Positions 33,771 through 45,179 of a stretch of 64,000 nucleotides of DNA are shown piece after piece. The notes under the pieces were generated by a model. That model had not been told where the DNA came from. It did no database searches and saw only the letters and a program-made list of their open reading frames with translations. The stretch is from Tetrastigma voinierianum (Eukaryota; Streptophyta; Magnoliopsida; Vitales; Vitaceae), in NCBI GenBank assembly GCA_016808115.1, contig JAEQBH010006426.1:1-64000 (forward strand), given 5' to 3'. A program made the translations under genes and the position numbers. The stretch's first letter is position 1. Every line of letters starts with the position of its first letter.

Positions 33771-35334
33771 GCATATGTCCTTCGTAAACCCTTTGCATAT
33801 GTTGGGACTCGTTTGATCATGTCAAGAAGAGGGATGTTGACTTTTACTGTCGTGAGTACTCTAAGATTTCTTTAGTTCGTCGACTGAATTTTTCTTTTTC
33901 AAAGTGCTTCAGGGGAAAGGAGGGGTACACTGGCTTCACCCTTCCCGCTTCACATCACTCTTCCTCCGCGAATCAACCACCGTAGAGCCGTTTTCGTTGG
34001 TGGCCGGACTATTGGCTCCCAGCCTTTACCACTTCTTAAAGTCACTACGCTTGTCTTCTCATCAATTCTTGCATTTGGATCACTGGCTGAGCCTATTTCA
34101 TGAATTCCCCTTAGGTTTTGTTGCCTCCGAAGGAAATTTCCTTAACCCCGTCGTGGCTGCATTAACCCCGTAATGGAACTTTGCAACTCGTAATGCATGC
34201 CGTCTCTATCTTCCGTTCGAGGGAGCCTCTACCTTTCAATTTTCTGATCGTCGACATTCAGCACCTTTTTGTTCTTCCACAAACGTGCCTACCACTTCGC
34301 TTAAATTCAAATTGTCCGCTCAACCAGGAAGAAGGTGGAGGTCAGTCAGGTCAAGTGGAGCCAAACTCGCCGTGTCGCAGGAGGGGCATATGTGGGGTTT
34401 CGCTTCCATGAAAGGTTTTGATGATTTCTCCAATTAAAGGTTATAAGTGTTGCTATACGGAGCATTTGTGTATGATTTTACCCAAGACTGTGCATGTTCT
34501 CGCATTAAGTCCCTTACCACGTAAACACTGGACATCGCTCCCGCGTGGTCGCCGACCGACAATTGAAGGTGCTGGGTGAGATGCAAACAATTCATTCATC
34601 ACAGACTTCATACTCGATTTCTCATCTCAAGCTCTCCAAATTCGGGTCAAAGTTGTCGGGCCAGCTTTCATCTCGCTTCATAGCGCAAGATTCCTCCCTT
34701 TGGTGGACTCGAAGGCCCCATTTTATCGACTCCCTTGGCTCGCTCATCCCATCCCCTTGGAAGCTCAGCCACATAATTCAAAAAGTCCATGGCTTCATCT
34801 GGGTGCTTGCTCAAGAAGTCCCCTCCACACATTGTTTCTAAAAGTCAAGCTCACGGCCGGAGACATACCACCATATAAGGATTCACAATAATCCAAGTGT
34901 CGAACCATGATGTGGACAAGACTAATGGTCTCCATGAACCCTCCCCAAGACTGATAGAACCTCTCATTGTCATTACAACAAACGTGTAGATTTACCTCCC
35001 AAAATTGTTGGTCTTATGAGCACTGCGAATTTTAGAATTCGCCGCAGCTCGCCCTCAAATTTTTCTAATGGTCCTTGGTCTCGTGAATGTCATATTTGGC
35101 TTTGCCCTTGAGGGTCAATGGAAATGCTCAACTCAACAAATCCATATCACCGCACCCTTAAAAAGTTATGCACACTTCCTCAAAATCCTTTATGTGGGTG
35201 TATGGATTTTCATTCTCCATACCATGAAATGTGGGAAGCAGGGGCACCAAATAAGGTCTCACTGCTACATCCTTAAAGTGCGTAAGTATGATGCGTGAAG
35301 GAGCACCTACCTAGAGGGTGTATGTGGTCCTCAT
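33771..35334 (-). pseudogene. AT2 gag, relic
   Basis: Starts at the Met at 35334, followed by VGAPSRIIL, then FHGMENENPYTHIKDFEEV near 35170-35230, FPLTLKGKAKYD near 35090, a capsid block near 34950-34990 with WGGFMETIS, ERF-type sequence and NNVWRGLL near 34830, and C-terminal linker sequence near 34300 with VCGRTK, then coiled-coil remnants. The order matches AT1 gag. Many stops and small indels scatter the frame, and the CCHC knuckle cannot be read with confidence. It would encode the particle protein of the element. Confidence 0.8.
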
Positions 35335-35741
35335 TGATCCGTATACCGCCGATTCACTGGAGTGCCTTTGTCACTCGTGGTTGTTCCTCGCGTGCAGGGA
35401 TCCATTTGGTCACTATGCACACCGATTTCACACCCGCTAACTGTGTACCGATTCTTGTAGTCTACCCAACTCGCCTCTATCCCAATTATGCATAAACACC
35501 CGTAACACAAAAATGAGACAAAGCAAAGAACACAAACGAGGCTTACAACAGACTGTTAGCTAAACAAAACCGACTGTAAAATAAAAAACAGCCCACAGCG
35601 ATCATCGAGTAAAAACTAAGTGCCCTTACAAAACGAAATTCAAAAAGGATTAAAAAGGTCACCAACACTTGTAATGTGGATTACAAGTACATATCAACTC
35701 ATCATTCGTAGTTTGGCACCATCCCCGGCAACGGCGCCATT
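35335..35741 (-). other. AT2 leader and intact tRNA-Asp primer binding site
   Basis: The PBS reads TCCCCGGCAACGGCGCCA on the plus strand at 35722-35739, two bases from the LTR. In sense orientation this is TGGCGCCGTTGCCGGGGA, the 18-base complement of plant tRNA-Asp used by Athila-like elements. The rest of the leader is non-coding and shared with AT1 and AT3. Confidence 0.9.
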
Positions 35742-37281
35742 TGATTCGTGCCACGGTAGGGTGATCCGGAATCAACAAAATTTGTTTCCTATTTTCCCAC
35801 GTAGTCTAGCTACCGCAGATACGCGGTCTAGGTCAAACACGAGATGGTTCATCCCATAAATGATTCGTATCATGATTCAAAATGGTGAGGCTTTCATTTG
35901 GATTTTCGGATTTGTATTTAAAAGTGTGGGAGATTGGTTGTTCACTGGGTAACTGAAATAGCTTAAAATGAGGTGTGAGAGGGAGACCTTGAAGGTTTGG
36001 GTCACTAGCTTGATAAAATGGGGTTATAAAGGTGTCCTCGAAGTTATTTCTCGCATTGGGCAAATGACTGATAAATATAGTAAAATCGGATCTTTGTTTA
36101 GCTTCTTAAAAACTAACCTAAAAACACTCCTATTCGAAGCTAAACTTTGATTTAGCATTTAATGTTCCGGAAGAAATTTGAAAACATAGCATTTAACCTC
36201 ATTTCATGGCTCAGAATGACATTTATGAATGTCAAGGCATCTACCATTAAGAATGCAATGAACCCTAAAGCATGACAAGTATTGACCAAAGGAAAGACAT
36301 TAAATAGCATTAAACCCTAGTTTGGAAAGTTTGGAACAATAACTACAGTACCTGCTTCATTTAAAAACTGAGGACCACCTGCAAACCACCATTAACCAAC
36401 CGAGCAACCCTCATCTTCAAGGCTTTGAGGCTTAGCCAAACATCCCTTGAGTTATCATCCTCAAAGGTGGTGTTTGGCAGCCAAGAAAATGAGAGAAAGA
36501 GGAGAGAGAAGAGAGAAAACTGTAAACCTAAATGAAAAGCTGCGTATTACAGTGTAGAATCTGAAAGTTAGGGTTACAAAAATTATAAGGTGGCTTATAT
36601 AGCCATACAAGATGTGTGAAATACCAAAATACCTCTAAAATATAAGGATTACAATAGGGACAAAATGGGAATTATACAAAACGAGGTTGTTTGGATTAAA
36701 AACACAGGGGGACAAATTTCGCTATGCATAGTGAATTTCGCTATGATAGCGAAATTTCGCTATCATAGCGAAAATGTGAGGCATAGAGAAAATTCAAATT
36801 TTCGCTATGCATAGTAATTTTCGCTATGATATGACTTTAGCTATGATAATAAAATTTCGCGCATCATAGCTGTGGGATTGTGCATAGCTTAGTTCTCAGA
36901 TGATCAAATTTTCTATGGTCATAAATTCACAATCCTTGCAAATTTTCGCACCCGAAAATCTCGCAATCCCTACATTGCCGTCTCCTCGCATCCAAAATTT
37001 CTCACCTCCATCTCTTCAATTCCAGTTGACATTTCTTCATCCCGGCTTGATGAAATCGCCGAGAACTCGCATAAATCGGCACCAACTCGAAGCCATGCTT
37101 GGAATGATGATTGAGGCTCACAAAACCTCCCGCAAGATTACTAAAACAAACTCAACAAAAATCAGAGGTACTAAACTGACCTGCACATGTCAATTGGCTT
37201 AATTCATATGATTAGTACACAAAAAGCACTCATAACCTATCTTAAATAGGACTCAAAATAGCACTTTTTGGGTGCTAATCA
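35742..37281 (-). repeat. AT2 5' LTR (1540 bp)
   Basis: TGATTCGTGCC at the plus-strand left end, GCTAATCA at 37274-37281. TATA box CTATATAAG on the minus strand at 36594-36602. Between 36718 and 36860, upstream of the TATA in sense direction, two near-perfect inverted repeats occur back to back: 36735-36755 and 36754-36774, each with 10-bp arms ATTTCGCTAT/ATAGCGAAA(T) around one base. Confidence 0.9.
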
Positions 37282-37506
37282 ATAGTCAATGTATTTTGTG
37301 AGTATTAATGCAGGGGCCCAAGTGGCCATTGTTTTACTCATGCACTCAGGTGGTCATTGTAAATCACTGGGACAGTTTAGCACTCGTAGAGCTCCTCGTA
37401 CAAAGAAGACTCTGCTTGATTTTTCTGAGTGGTGTCGGGTTACCCGATATCCATGAGTATTTCGTAGGTTGACGGGTTGTCAACGGACTCGAAACGGGGC
37501 GTCACA
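37282..37506 (+). repeat. TK1 5' LTR, right part
   Basis: Continues the TK1 LTR after AT2: GCAGGGGCCCAAGTGGCCATT near 37310 matches the reverse complement of 47430 in TK2, and it ends GGGGCGTCACA at 37496-37506. Confidence 0.85.
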
Positions 37507-38050
37507 AATTGCATCGAGCTTAGGTAAACAATTACTCAGTGGAGCCCTGGCTCAGGGTATCCATAGTTTAGTCCCGACATCGGGCCTTCACGCCTTGGCA
37601 TCGATCTTAGGTTTATAAATACCTGTGAGCTTAGTGTCATTAAGTTAGGTATACGATTACCTATGACTTGATGTGGCACGCAAGCAATCACACATTCCTC
37701 AGTACCATGATTGTTGTGACGTGGTGATCAGGTGTTGCGAATTATGTGATTCAGGTGCTCGTAACAAAGACATAGGAAAAAAAATGTTGAACACTAGGGT
37801 TTAGTGTGAGAACAAGTTGTTTGAGGAATTTTGGGCAAATAGTCAAGAATTAAACGAAAAATAAATAAATCTGGACAGTAGCTTCAGTTTTGAACATGAA
37901 CAGATTGTGGTTGTGAAATTCTTGAGAAAAATTCCAGTTTTTACACAAGAAAAAAGAGTTTGTAATTAAACTCTTGAAAATTTTGAGTTTGTATGAATTG
38001 GCAGTTGTTCAAGCCACGTATTTAGAGTAGCAAAGAGGTTATTTGAGATG

Positions 38051-38131
<81 letters not shown>

Positions 38132-38479
38132 GGTGTGTTGAGGAGAAATTTTTTCTGGTTTTACAACAGAAATTAAAAAAAAATTTTAAATAAAATATTT
38201 TCGTTCTAATTGAAAATGAAAAATATATATAGTAAATTTTTTTTTCAAAAAAAATTAAATAAAGTAAAATTTTATAAAATAAAATTTTTGTCAGATATGA
38301 TTTAATATGTGAAATTATGGTCTTGCATTGCCTATGAATGCATGGACATAGTGTATAAAATTTTCTAAGATGTGAATAGTGTCTCGAGGCCGTGCTTACA
38401 CCTTAGAGATGCCGTGATCGCCTGGTGATAGAGTCGGGCTTGTAGGTCGAGACCTAGAGCCTTCCTCAGATGCGAGTTC
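37507..38479 (+). other. TK1 leader, gag lost
   Basis: Non-coding. No PBS of the initiator-Met type follows the LTR and no Gag motif was found, although gag should lie here. The stretch includes a 77-bp AT microsatellite (38053-38129) followed by AT-rich DNA to 38300. Confidence 0.55.
38053..38129. repeat. (AT)n microsatellite, about 38 units
   Basis: Uninterrupted AT dinucleotides. A clean tract this long next to much decayed sequence suggests recent slippage or an assembly-sensitive site. Confidence 0.97.
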
Positions 38480-39023
38480 TCCAGTGGGATTGGTGGCGAG
38501 GATAGGGATGATATGTCAAGGTTGCGAGTTAGAGATCTCGGGGATTCTACTCACAGTGGACCTAAGGGTCATGGACATGTCAAAGTTTGACGTCATCCTG
38601 GGGATGGATTGGCTGACAGCTTACAGAGTCGCTATCGATTATGAGCGTAGGAGGGTTACCGCCTACACGCAGGATCTGCATCGTTGTATTTCTCGTAAGT
38701 GACAAGCATGATATTTCGCCCCGATAAAGGTAAGGAGTCCAAGTGTCATGGATAGTTGGCGGTTGGCTTAGCAAACTTACCCTAGATGACGAGGTGAGAC
38801 CGTAATTTAATCTACTCCTCAGTACCAAGGAATACAAGGATTATTTTCCTGGATGAAGCTACCGAGATCGCTTTCGTAGTGGTCAGAGACTTCGTATCGA
38901 AGTTACACCTCGGTGCTTCGCCCCATCTTTATGACTCCGTATAAGATGGCACCATTGAATTGTGAATCGCAGTCCGGGCCACAGAGCTACTGGACAAGGG
39001 ATTCATTGGGACCGGAAGCACTC
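38480..39023 (+). pseudogene. TK1 protease C-terminus and start of RT, relic
   Basis: CELEISGILLTVDLRVMDMS at about 38520-38580, followed by KFDVILGMDWLTAYR and a basic segment RRRVTAYTQD, is the C-terminal half of a Ty3/gypsy protease (ILGMDWL is its strongest signature). The DTGA active-site part is not visible upstream. After a frameshift, FRHLCIEVTPRC-like and PYKMAP near 38945, then LDKGFI near 39000 lead into RT. The sequence stops at ACTC, 39023, exactly where the AT3 LTR begins and resumes in RT at 45180. Confidence 0.85.
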
Positions 39024-40771
39024 CGATTCAGTGCTACAAATAGTCGAGCTAAAATCAACAAAATTTATATACACCTGTTCTACCATCGCCGTAGTCAAGC
39101 TAATACAAAGATAGTGGTCTAGGTCGAACACTAGGGATGGGTTTTCATCCTAAAATGGTTTGCATCTGCATTTAAGGTAAGGCTTTCATTTTGACTTTTT
39201 GGAATTGTGTTTCAAAACAAAGGGGAATGGTTTGGGAACCGAGAATTGCAAAAACTGAAAGTAAAAGATGAAAAAGTTAACTCAAGATTTAGGTTACTAA
39301 CTCGCAAGTTAGGCAAACAAGTGTCCTCGGTTTTATCCTCGCGTTATGACATGCAACCTATAGTCCATGGCATAACCAGATCTATATTTAACTAGCAAAC
39401 CTCACCCATGAAGCAACTCCTCATTCGAGTCAATACAGTAGTGATGCGCTATGGCCCCTTTAAAACCCTAACATTAAATTATCATTTCGTAGGCTCAGAA
39501 GACCATCTAAAGAACAATAAAGGCATCTCTCACATGTGCAATCGGGATCCCAAAGCATGGAGAGTATTGGCCAAAAATAATAATAGTAAATGTGTTACTT
39601 AACCCTAATTTGAAGAACCCTAACATGTAAATATTATCTCGTAGGCTCGTAAAGACCATCTAAAGAATCACAAGATTTCTCTCACCGAATATGTACTTGA
39701 TCCTAAAGCATGGAGAGTATTGGCTAAATCAATATTCACTGCTGGCGTAAATCCATGTTTTGAGAATATAAGGGCCATAAATACACTACCCGTAGCTTTT
39801 AGTACAAGAGGACAACATGCATATGCCCCACCACCAGCTAGCCTTCCTCAAAGAAAGGAGGCTTAGCCAAGCATCTCTTGCTGTCATCCCCAAGAGGGGT
39901 GTTTGGCACCGAGAAAGGAGAGAAAGAAGAGAGAGGAAGAGGAAAAGAAATAAAAGCAAACCTAAAAAATACAAGACTTTATGTACAAAATAAAAATCCA
40001 TAAAATTTATCCTCTCCAAATCGTTCCTAAAATTCTTCACAAAAATTTGTTCACTTACTTTACAAAACAACAGGTTTTCTATATAGGCTTCTCAAGGGTA
40101 AGGTGAAAATACCAAAAACCTACAAATTTGGCTAAGACAATTGGCATACACCAAGTTTGAAGCTCCATGGCATTAATTACAAAACATGACGAGTATTTAA
40201 TTTCGCTAGGGTCAAGAATTTCGCTTAATTAGCGAATCAGTCAGGTCTAGCGAAACAAGAAATTTCGCCATAGGCATCATGATAATAAATTTCATGCCAA
40301 TGGGGCCTTGAATCGAATCAATTATTTTCGCTAAGGAACAAGGTTAGCGAATTTGGGAGTGGTCTAGCCAATTTATGTTTTCATATGTTGCGGGTCTATA
40401 AAGCCAAGGCGGAATTTTCGTAAATCTAGCGAAATTTTCGTTTAGCAAAATTCTCGCATTGTTGATCCTTCACCGTCATCGATAGCCTTCAACATCCATT
40501 TCTCTTCACTTGCCTCGGGTTTTCATTGATTCTAGTATCGGTCGATGGTCGAGACTTGAATTCCAACTTCATGATTCATCCTTTGTATTGAGATTTGAAC
40601 CCAAGAGTGCACAAATACCTACAAAATGAAACCAAAATAATCTCTGAATGGGTATATGTTACTAAGAAGACGAGAACACTTAATCTTAGAGTAAATTACA
40701 TGATTAATGGGCAAAAGTACTCAAACCCCATTCACATAGGTTCAAATTAAAATTTTTCGTGGCATTAATCA
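39024..40771 (-). repeat. AT3 3' LTR (about 1.75 kb)
   Basis: Begins CGATTCAGTGCTAC (TG mutated to CG; partner has TGATTCGTGCTAC) and ends ATTAATCA. TATA region on the minus strand near 40078-40086 (CCTATATAG). TTTCGCTA words at 40200-40460. Confidence 0.88.
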
Positions 40772-42060
40772 CACTTCAACCAAAACGCTACATAGTCCCT
40801 TTAGCAATGCAAAAACAAAAGAGATGCATGTGGTGATTTTCAAAAGGTTGTGAGTCAAAAAAAGGTTGATGTACTTATACATATTACTAAACCGAATAAT
40901 TGATATCAATTTGAAAATCGATATGAATGAAACTAAATCCATACAAGAACAATTTCAGGTCAAATTGGTTCCATGATCTTAACTGACTTCCACCTAAGCC
41001 TAATGGGTCTTTTATGTTACCGTATTGCTTCAATAAAACAAAAAATTTGTTCCTCCCAACCTAGCAATCGATATGGCCTAAGTTGTTGAACAACCTAGAT
41101 AATAGTTACACTTTTCTTTCTTTTTCAATTATAATGTATAGGATGCAAATGTTTGAAAATTTTATTCCACCAAAGTCCGTGTAACGGGGGTCCACCGATG
41201 ACCCCAACCACTCACAAGGTTTAGGCATCGCTTGCAAAGATCAATGACTACTAACTCTATAGGCTTCACTCCTGACCAAAATGACTTCAAAATCGAAAGC
41301 ACCTACACCAAGTGTAAACTCTACCTTATCCACCCATGTATTGAACACAAAATCGATGACTCCCAACCAATTAAGGCTTAGGGCATCGGGTTTCAAAGGC
41401 TTTCACCATACACCCCTCGACTCATGCCTCTAAGCCCCAGCTAAAAATATTACTTTATTTTTCTTTCTTCTTTCTTTTCTTTTTCTTTCTGCTTTTTATT
41501 TTCTTTTTCTTTTCTTTTCCTTTTTGGAAGACAACATTGGTCTTCAAATGTGGGTAACTCAAAACTATCCTAGGTAGCCAACATGCCTAAGGCCGGCTTT
41601 GCAAAGTGAAAAGAGGTATGCACCACACCATCGAATAATCTCGGGAGTGCAAACAAGTGTGAATCAAAGATAAGGGAGAAATTTTCAAGTTGAGTATGTC
41701 GGACTGTGATTGTTCAAAATTTAATTCAAGCATGGAATTTGTTCTAGCATAGAAGTGAAAATTGATGATTCAATCATCCAAATTTTTATAGCAATTCAAT
41801 TGTCCAAAGCACCAATTGTCCAATCAAGCAATTCAATTTCCAGGCAATTGAAAAGAAAAACCATTACACAGGGAAAAGGCACAAAACATGATATGCAAAA
41901 GTTTGTATATATACCGAATAGCTTTTGATATAGCCAAATGGCTAATACATTCATACGAAGCTAAACACAAAAATATCACTGCCTACTATGGCTAATACAT
42001 AAATCCTAAACAAAATTAGCAGCGCTGATAAAGTCGGTAAATGATACAAAAAATAAAGAA
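40772..42060 (-). other. AT3 3' untranslated region
   Basis: Collinear with the 3' regions of AT2, AT4 and AT6. The PPT beside the LTR (CACTTCAACC) is much worn. A C/T tract at 41452-41523 is followed by GGAAGACAACATTGGTCTTC, a perfect 7-bp-arm hairpin. Confidence 0.75.
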
Positions 42061-43060
42061 ACCTAACCACCACCATTGGTGGTGGTGGGTTTAAAATGGC
42101 CGCACATATCCAAGGAGGTCATCAATCAGGAGCTTAGAAATGCCGAGGTTCGGGTGCTCCAAACCTGAACTGAAGACTAACCAAATCCATCGTGTGCTAC
42201 GCCGTATAAAAACAAGCCAGGCTCTCGATGTAGTGGCAAACTTATACATAAAGCACCATCTTGGAAGTTTGTATGGCATGCAAAGGATGGGTTGGACTTA
42301 TGGTTAGGAGCAGTGTCAGGTTTTGAGTTTGTTGCGTGTGCGTGGGCGTGATGTACACTTGGTCATCCGAGGCCATCGCGTCGCGCCTGGGTGGTCAGGG
42401 CAAAGGGCAAATGGATCCAAATTTACGGGTTTGTGTAAAGGATATTTTTAGTTCCTCCTTTTTCCTTTCCACGCCCTCCTTAGTCAACAAGGCAAGCAGG
42501 AGCTTCCCAAGGGATGCATGAAGGGCACCAATATCTCGAGGGTTCAAATAATAGGTGCTTCTGGCCGATTAATCGTCCTCCACCATGGTGCGTCACTTCC
42601 TGTGCACTCTTCTCGACTCTCCTCCTCTGGATGATCAAGATGCTGGGCAAGCTTTGAAATGGGGTACTGCAGGTTGTCCAATTTCTGTTCCATTTCACTT
42701 TGAAGTCCATCAATTCTCTTGTTTACATTGTTTTCCATAGTGTCAATTTTGACTTAATTGAGCATTGATTTCTTTCTTGCTCTTCCACAACATCACCCAC
42801 CAACAGTAAGGTCCTCATAATGGCCTCGTCAACAGAGAAATTAATTGTGGTGGTTGTGGTGGCCGAGGAGTCGAGATATACCTGTGGAGGCACCATAGGA
42901 GGGTGCACTCATCCACGGTCTCGTAATCCCTGCTGATCTAGGTGGGTTTGGATTTCTCTCCCAGGTTGCCGATTGCCATGCGAGGTTCCTATAGTCCCTC
43001 ATTGTCAAGTATATGTCCTAGGTTACTCTCCCGACCGTATTGCTCTTCATGTGGGGGTTC
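42061..43060 (-). pseudogene. AT3 gag C-terminus and interior remnant
   Basis: Minus-strand pieces: NVNKRIDGLQSEMEQKLDNL then QYPISKLAQHLDHPEEESRE at 42600-42735 is the coiled-coil tail of Athila-like Gag. GDVVEEQER at 42765-42800 precedes it, and a WQSATWERNPNP-like proline-rich piece lies near 42960. Gag's N-terminal capsid and the CCHC knuckle are missing. Below 42540 a segment ending near 42061 in THHHHQWWW may be the end of the third ORF, as a similar GGTGGTGGTGGG run occurs in AT6 at 63318. The deletion has removed the region between gag and that end. Confidence 0.65.
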
Positions 43061-43181
43061 CATTTTCCTCGCTCACTTTTTTCCACAGAATCGAATCGGA
43101 ATGCTTGCCTTCGTAATTTTTTTTGATCCACCGAAAATGGATTCCTCGCAAAGGTATAACCCAAAAATACCCTTCCGCAAC

Positions 43182-43216
<35 letters not shown>

Positions 43217-43415
43217 GTGAAATAAAACAAAGAAAAAAAATGACTGTATGAAAAACAAAAACAGTGCAGTTACTGCTAAGTGATGATAACTTGGTGCCAT
43301 CGCAAATCAAGTTACAAAAAGAGTTAAAAGGTTACCTTCACTTGTGATGTTGATCACAAGTACACTTCACAACTTACCATTTGTAGTTTGGCACCATCCC
43401 CGCAACGGCGCCATT
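43061..43415 (-). other. AT3 leader with PBS and poly-T tract
   Basis: PBS TCCCCGCAACGGCGCCA at 43397-43413 has one G deleted compared with AT2. A T-run of about 26 at 43187-43212 (A-run in sense orientation) is not found in AT1 or AT2 at this place; open frames through it are poly-Lys artefacts. Confidence 0.8.
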
Positions 43416-45179
43416 TGATTCGTGCTACAAGAAATGAGCTAAAATCAATGTAAAAATTCTTATATACACCTGTTTTACTACCGCCAGAAATGCTACCCGT
43501 ATAGTGGTCTAGGGTCGAACACTGGGATGGGTTTTCATCCTAAAAACGGTTCGTGATCAAGCATGAACAAGGCTTTCTATTCGACTCTTTTAGAATTGTG
43601 TTTCAAAAAACAAAGGGGGGAATGGTTTGGAAATCGAGAATTGTAAAAAATCAAAGTAAAGGTGAAAAAGTTAACTTTGAAGATTTAGGTTACTAACTTG
43701 GCAAGTTAAACAAGTGTCCCTGTTTTATCCTCGCGTTATGACATGCAACCTATAGTCCATGGCATAACTGCATCTATTTAACTAGCAAACCTCACCTATG
43801 AAGCAACCTCATTTGAGTCAATACAGTAGCATGCATTATGGCCTTTTAAAACCCTAACATTAAATTATCATTTCGTAGGCTCGTGAAAGACCATCTAGTT
43901 AACAACAAATAAGATCTCACATGTGCAATCGTATCCAAAGCATGGAGAGAGACACAAAATAATAACAAGAATGTTACAACTCCTAATTTGAAGAACCCTA
44001 ACATGTAAATATTATCTCGTGAGGCTCGTAAAGACTATCTAAAGAATCACAAGATTTCTCTCATCATCATGTACTTCGATCCTAAAGTACGGAGAGTATC
44101 ACAAATCAATAATATTCAATGTTATGCAACCATGTTTTGAGAATATAAGGGCCATAAACACACACACCGTAGCTTTTAGTACAAGAGGACAACATGCATA
44201 TGCCCCACCACTAAGCTAGCTTCCTTCAAAGAAAGGAGGCTTTGTACCAAGCATCTCTTAAGTCATCCCGGAGGTGTTCGGGCAAATGAGAAAGCGGAGA
44301 GGTAAGCGCAGAAGAGAGAAAAGAAATAAAAGCAAAACCTAAAATATAAGACTTTAGTGTGCCAAAATAAAAACTTACAAAAATTATCCTCTCCCAAATT
44401 GTTCCTAAAATTCTTCACACAAAAAATTTGTTCATCGCATTTTACAAAACAATAGGTTTATATGTGCCTCCTCATGTATGAAATACCAAAAAACCTACAA
44501 TCATGCTATTGACAATTACACACACCAAGTTTGAAGTCGGTTGGCATTAATTACAAACATGATTATGGCATTTAATTTCGCTTAGTCAAGAATTTCGCTA
44601 ATTAGTTAAATCACGTGCCCAGCTTAAAACAAGAAATTTCGCTATAAGGGGCACTATTAGCGAAATTCGCTAAGGTTAGCGCAAATTCTTGTGAGAAGCT
44701 TAAATCAATTATTTTCGCTAAGGAACAAGCATAGCTTAAATTTGGAGTGGTCTAGCTTAAATTTATGTTGGCTAAGGTTACGAATTGCTAAGGTTGCGAA
44801 CAATCATAGCTAAATTTTCAAGATCTTAGCGAAATTTTCGCAAGCTTAGCTAGTACCCTCGCATTGTTGATCCTTCACAGTTTTCATCCTGCCTTCAACT
44901 GCATCCTATTTTCTTCACTGGGCTTTGTTTTCTAATGATTATAGGCCGGCTGACGGCCGAGACTTGAATTCCAATCATGATTCATCCTTTCGTATTGAGA
45001 TTGAACTCCAAGAGTGCACAAATACCTACAAAACAACCAAAAATACCCTCTAAATGGCATAAGTGTTACTAAGAAGACTAGAACACTTCAATTGGTATAA
45101 ATGACATGATTAATGGGCAAAAAGCACTCAAAACCTATCTAATATAGGGTTCAAAATTGCACTTTTTGGGTACTAATCA
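43416..45179 (-). repeat. AT3 5' LTR (about 1.76 kb)
   Basis: TGATTCGTGCTAC to TACTAATCA. Collinear with the partner LTR but with many small indels. The TTTCGCTA cluster at 44575-44850 shows many GCTTAA variants in place of GCGAAA. Confidence 0.88.

Larger units (their letters stand above)
27314..37281 (-). mobile_element. AT2: Athila-like Ty3/gypsy element with complete domain set
   Basis: Two LTRs (27314-28824 and 35742-37281) enclose, on the minus strand, PBS, leader, gag, protease, RT, RNase H, integrase and a 1.4-kb 3' untranslated region with PPT. This is the only copy in the window with all enzymes, so it represents the autonomous form of the LTR family shared by AT1, AT3, AT4 and AT6. 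All frames are interrupted. It lies inside the TK1 5' LTR; comparison with TK2 suggests about 110 bp of TK1 was lost at the junction, and AT2's left LTR lacks its first 20 or so bases. Confidence 0.88.
39024..45179 (-). mobile_element. AT3: internally deleted Athila-like element inserted in TK1 RT
   Basis: Two LTRs (39024-40771 and 43416-45179) enclose a 2.6-kb interior on the minus strand: PBS, short leader, gag C-terminal remnant, and the 3' untranslated region. Protease, RT, RNase H and integrase are absent. Flanks are CACTC (39019-39023) and ACTTC (45180-45184), consistent with a worn 5-bp target duplication; joining them restores the RT motif order GSTSPWGA. This shows AT3 jumped in after TK1 was established. 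Confidence 0.88.

Noticed and set aside
43018..43310. Lys-rich open frames on the minus strand and Phe-rich frame on the plus strand
   Set aside because: They run through the 26-base T-run in the AT3 leader and are artefacts.
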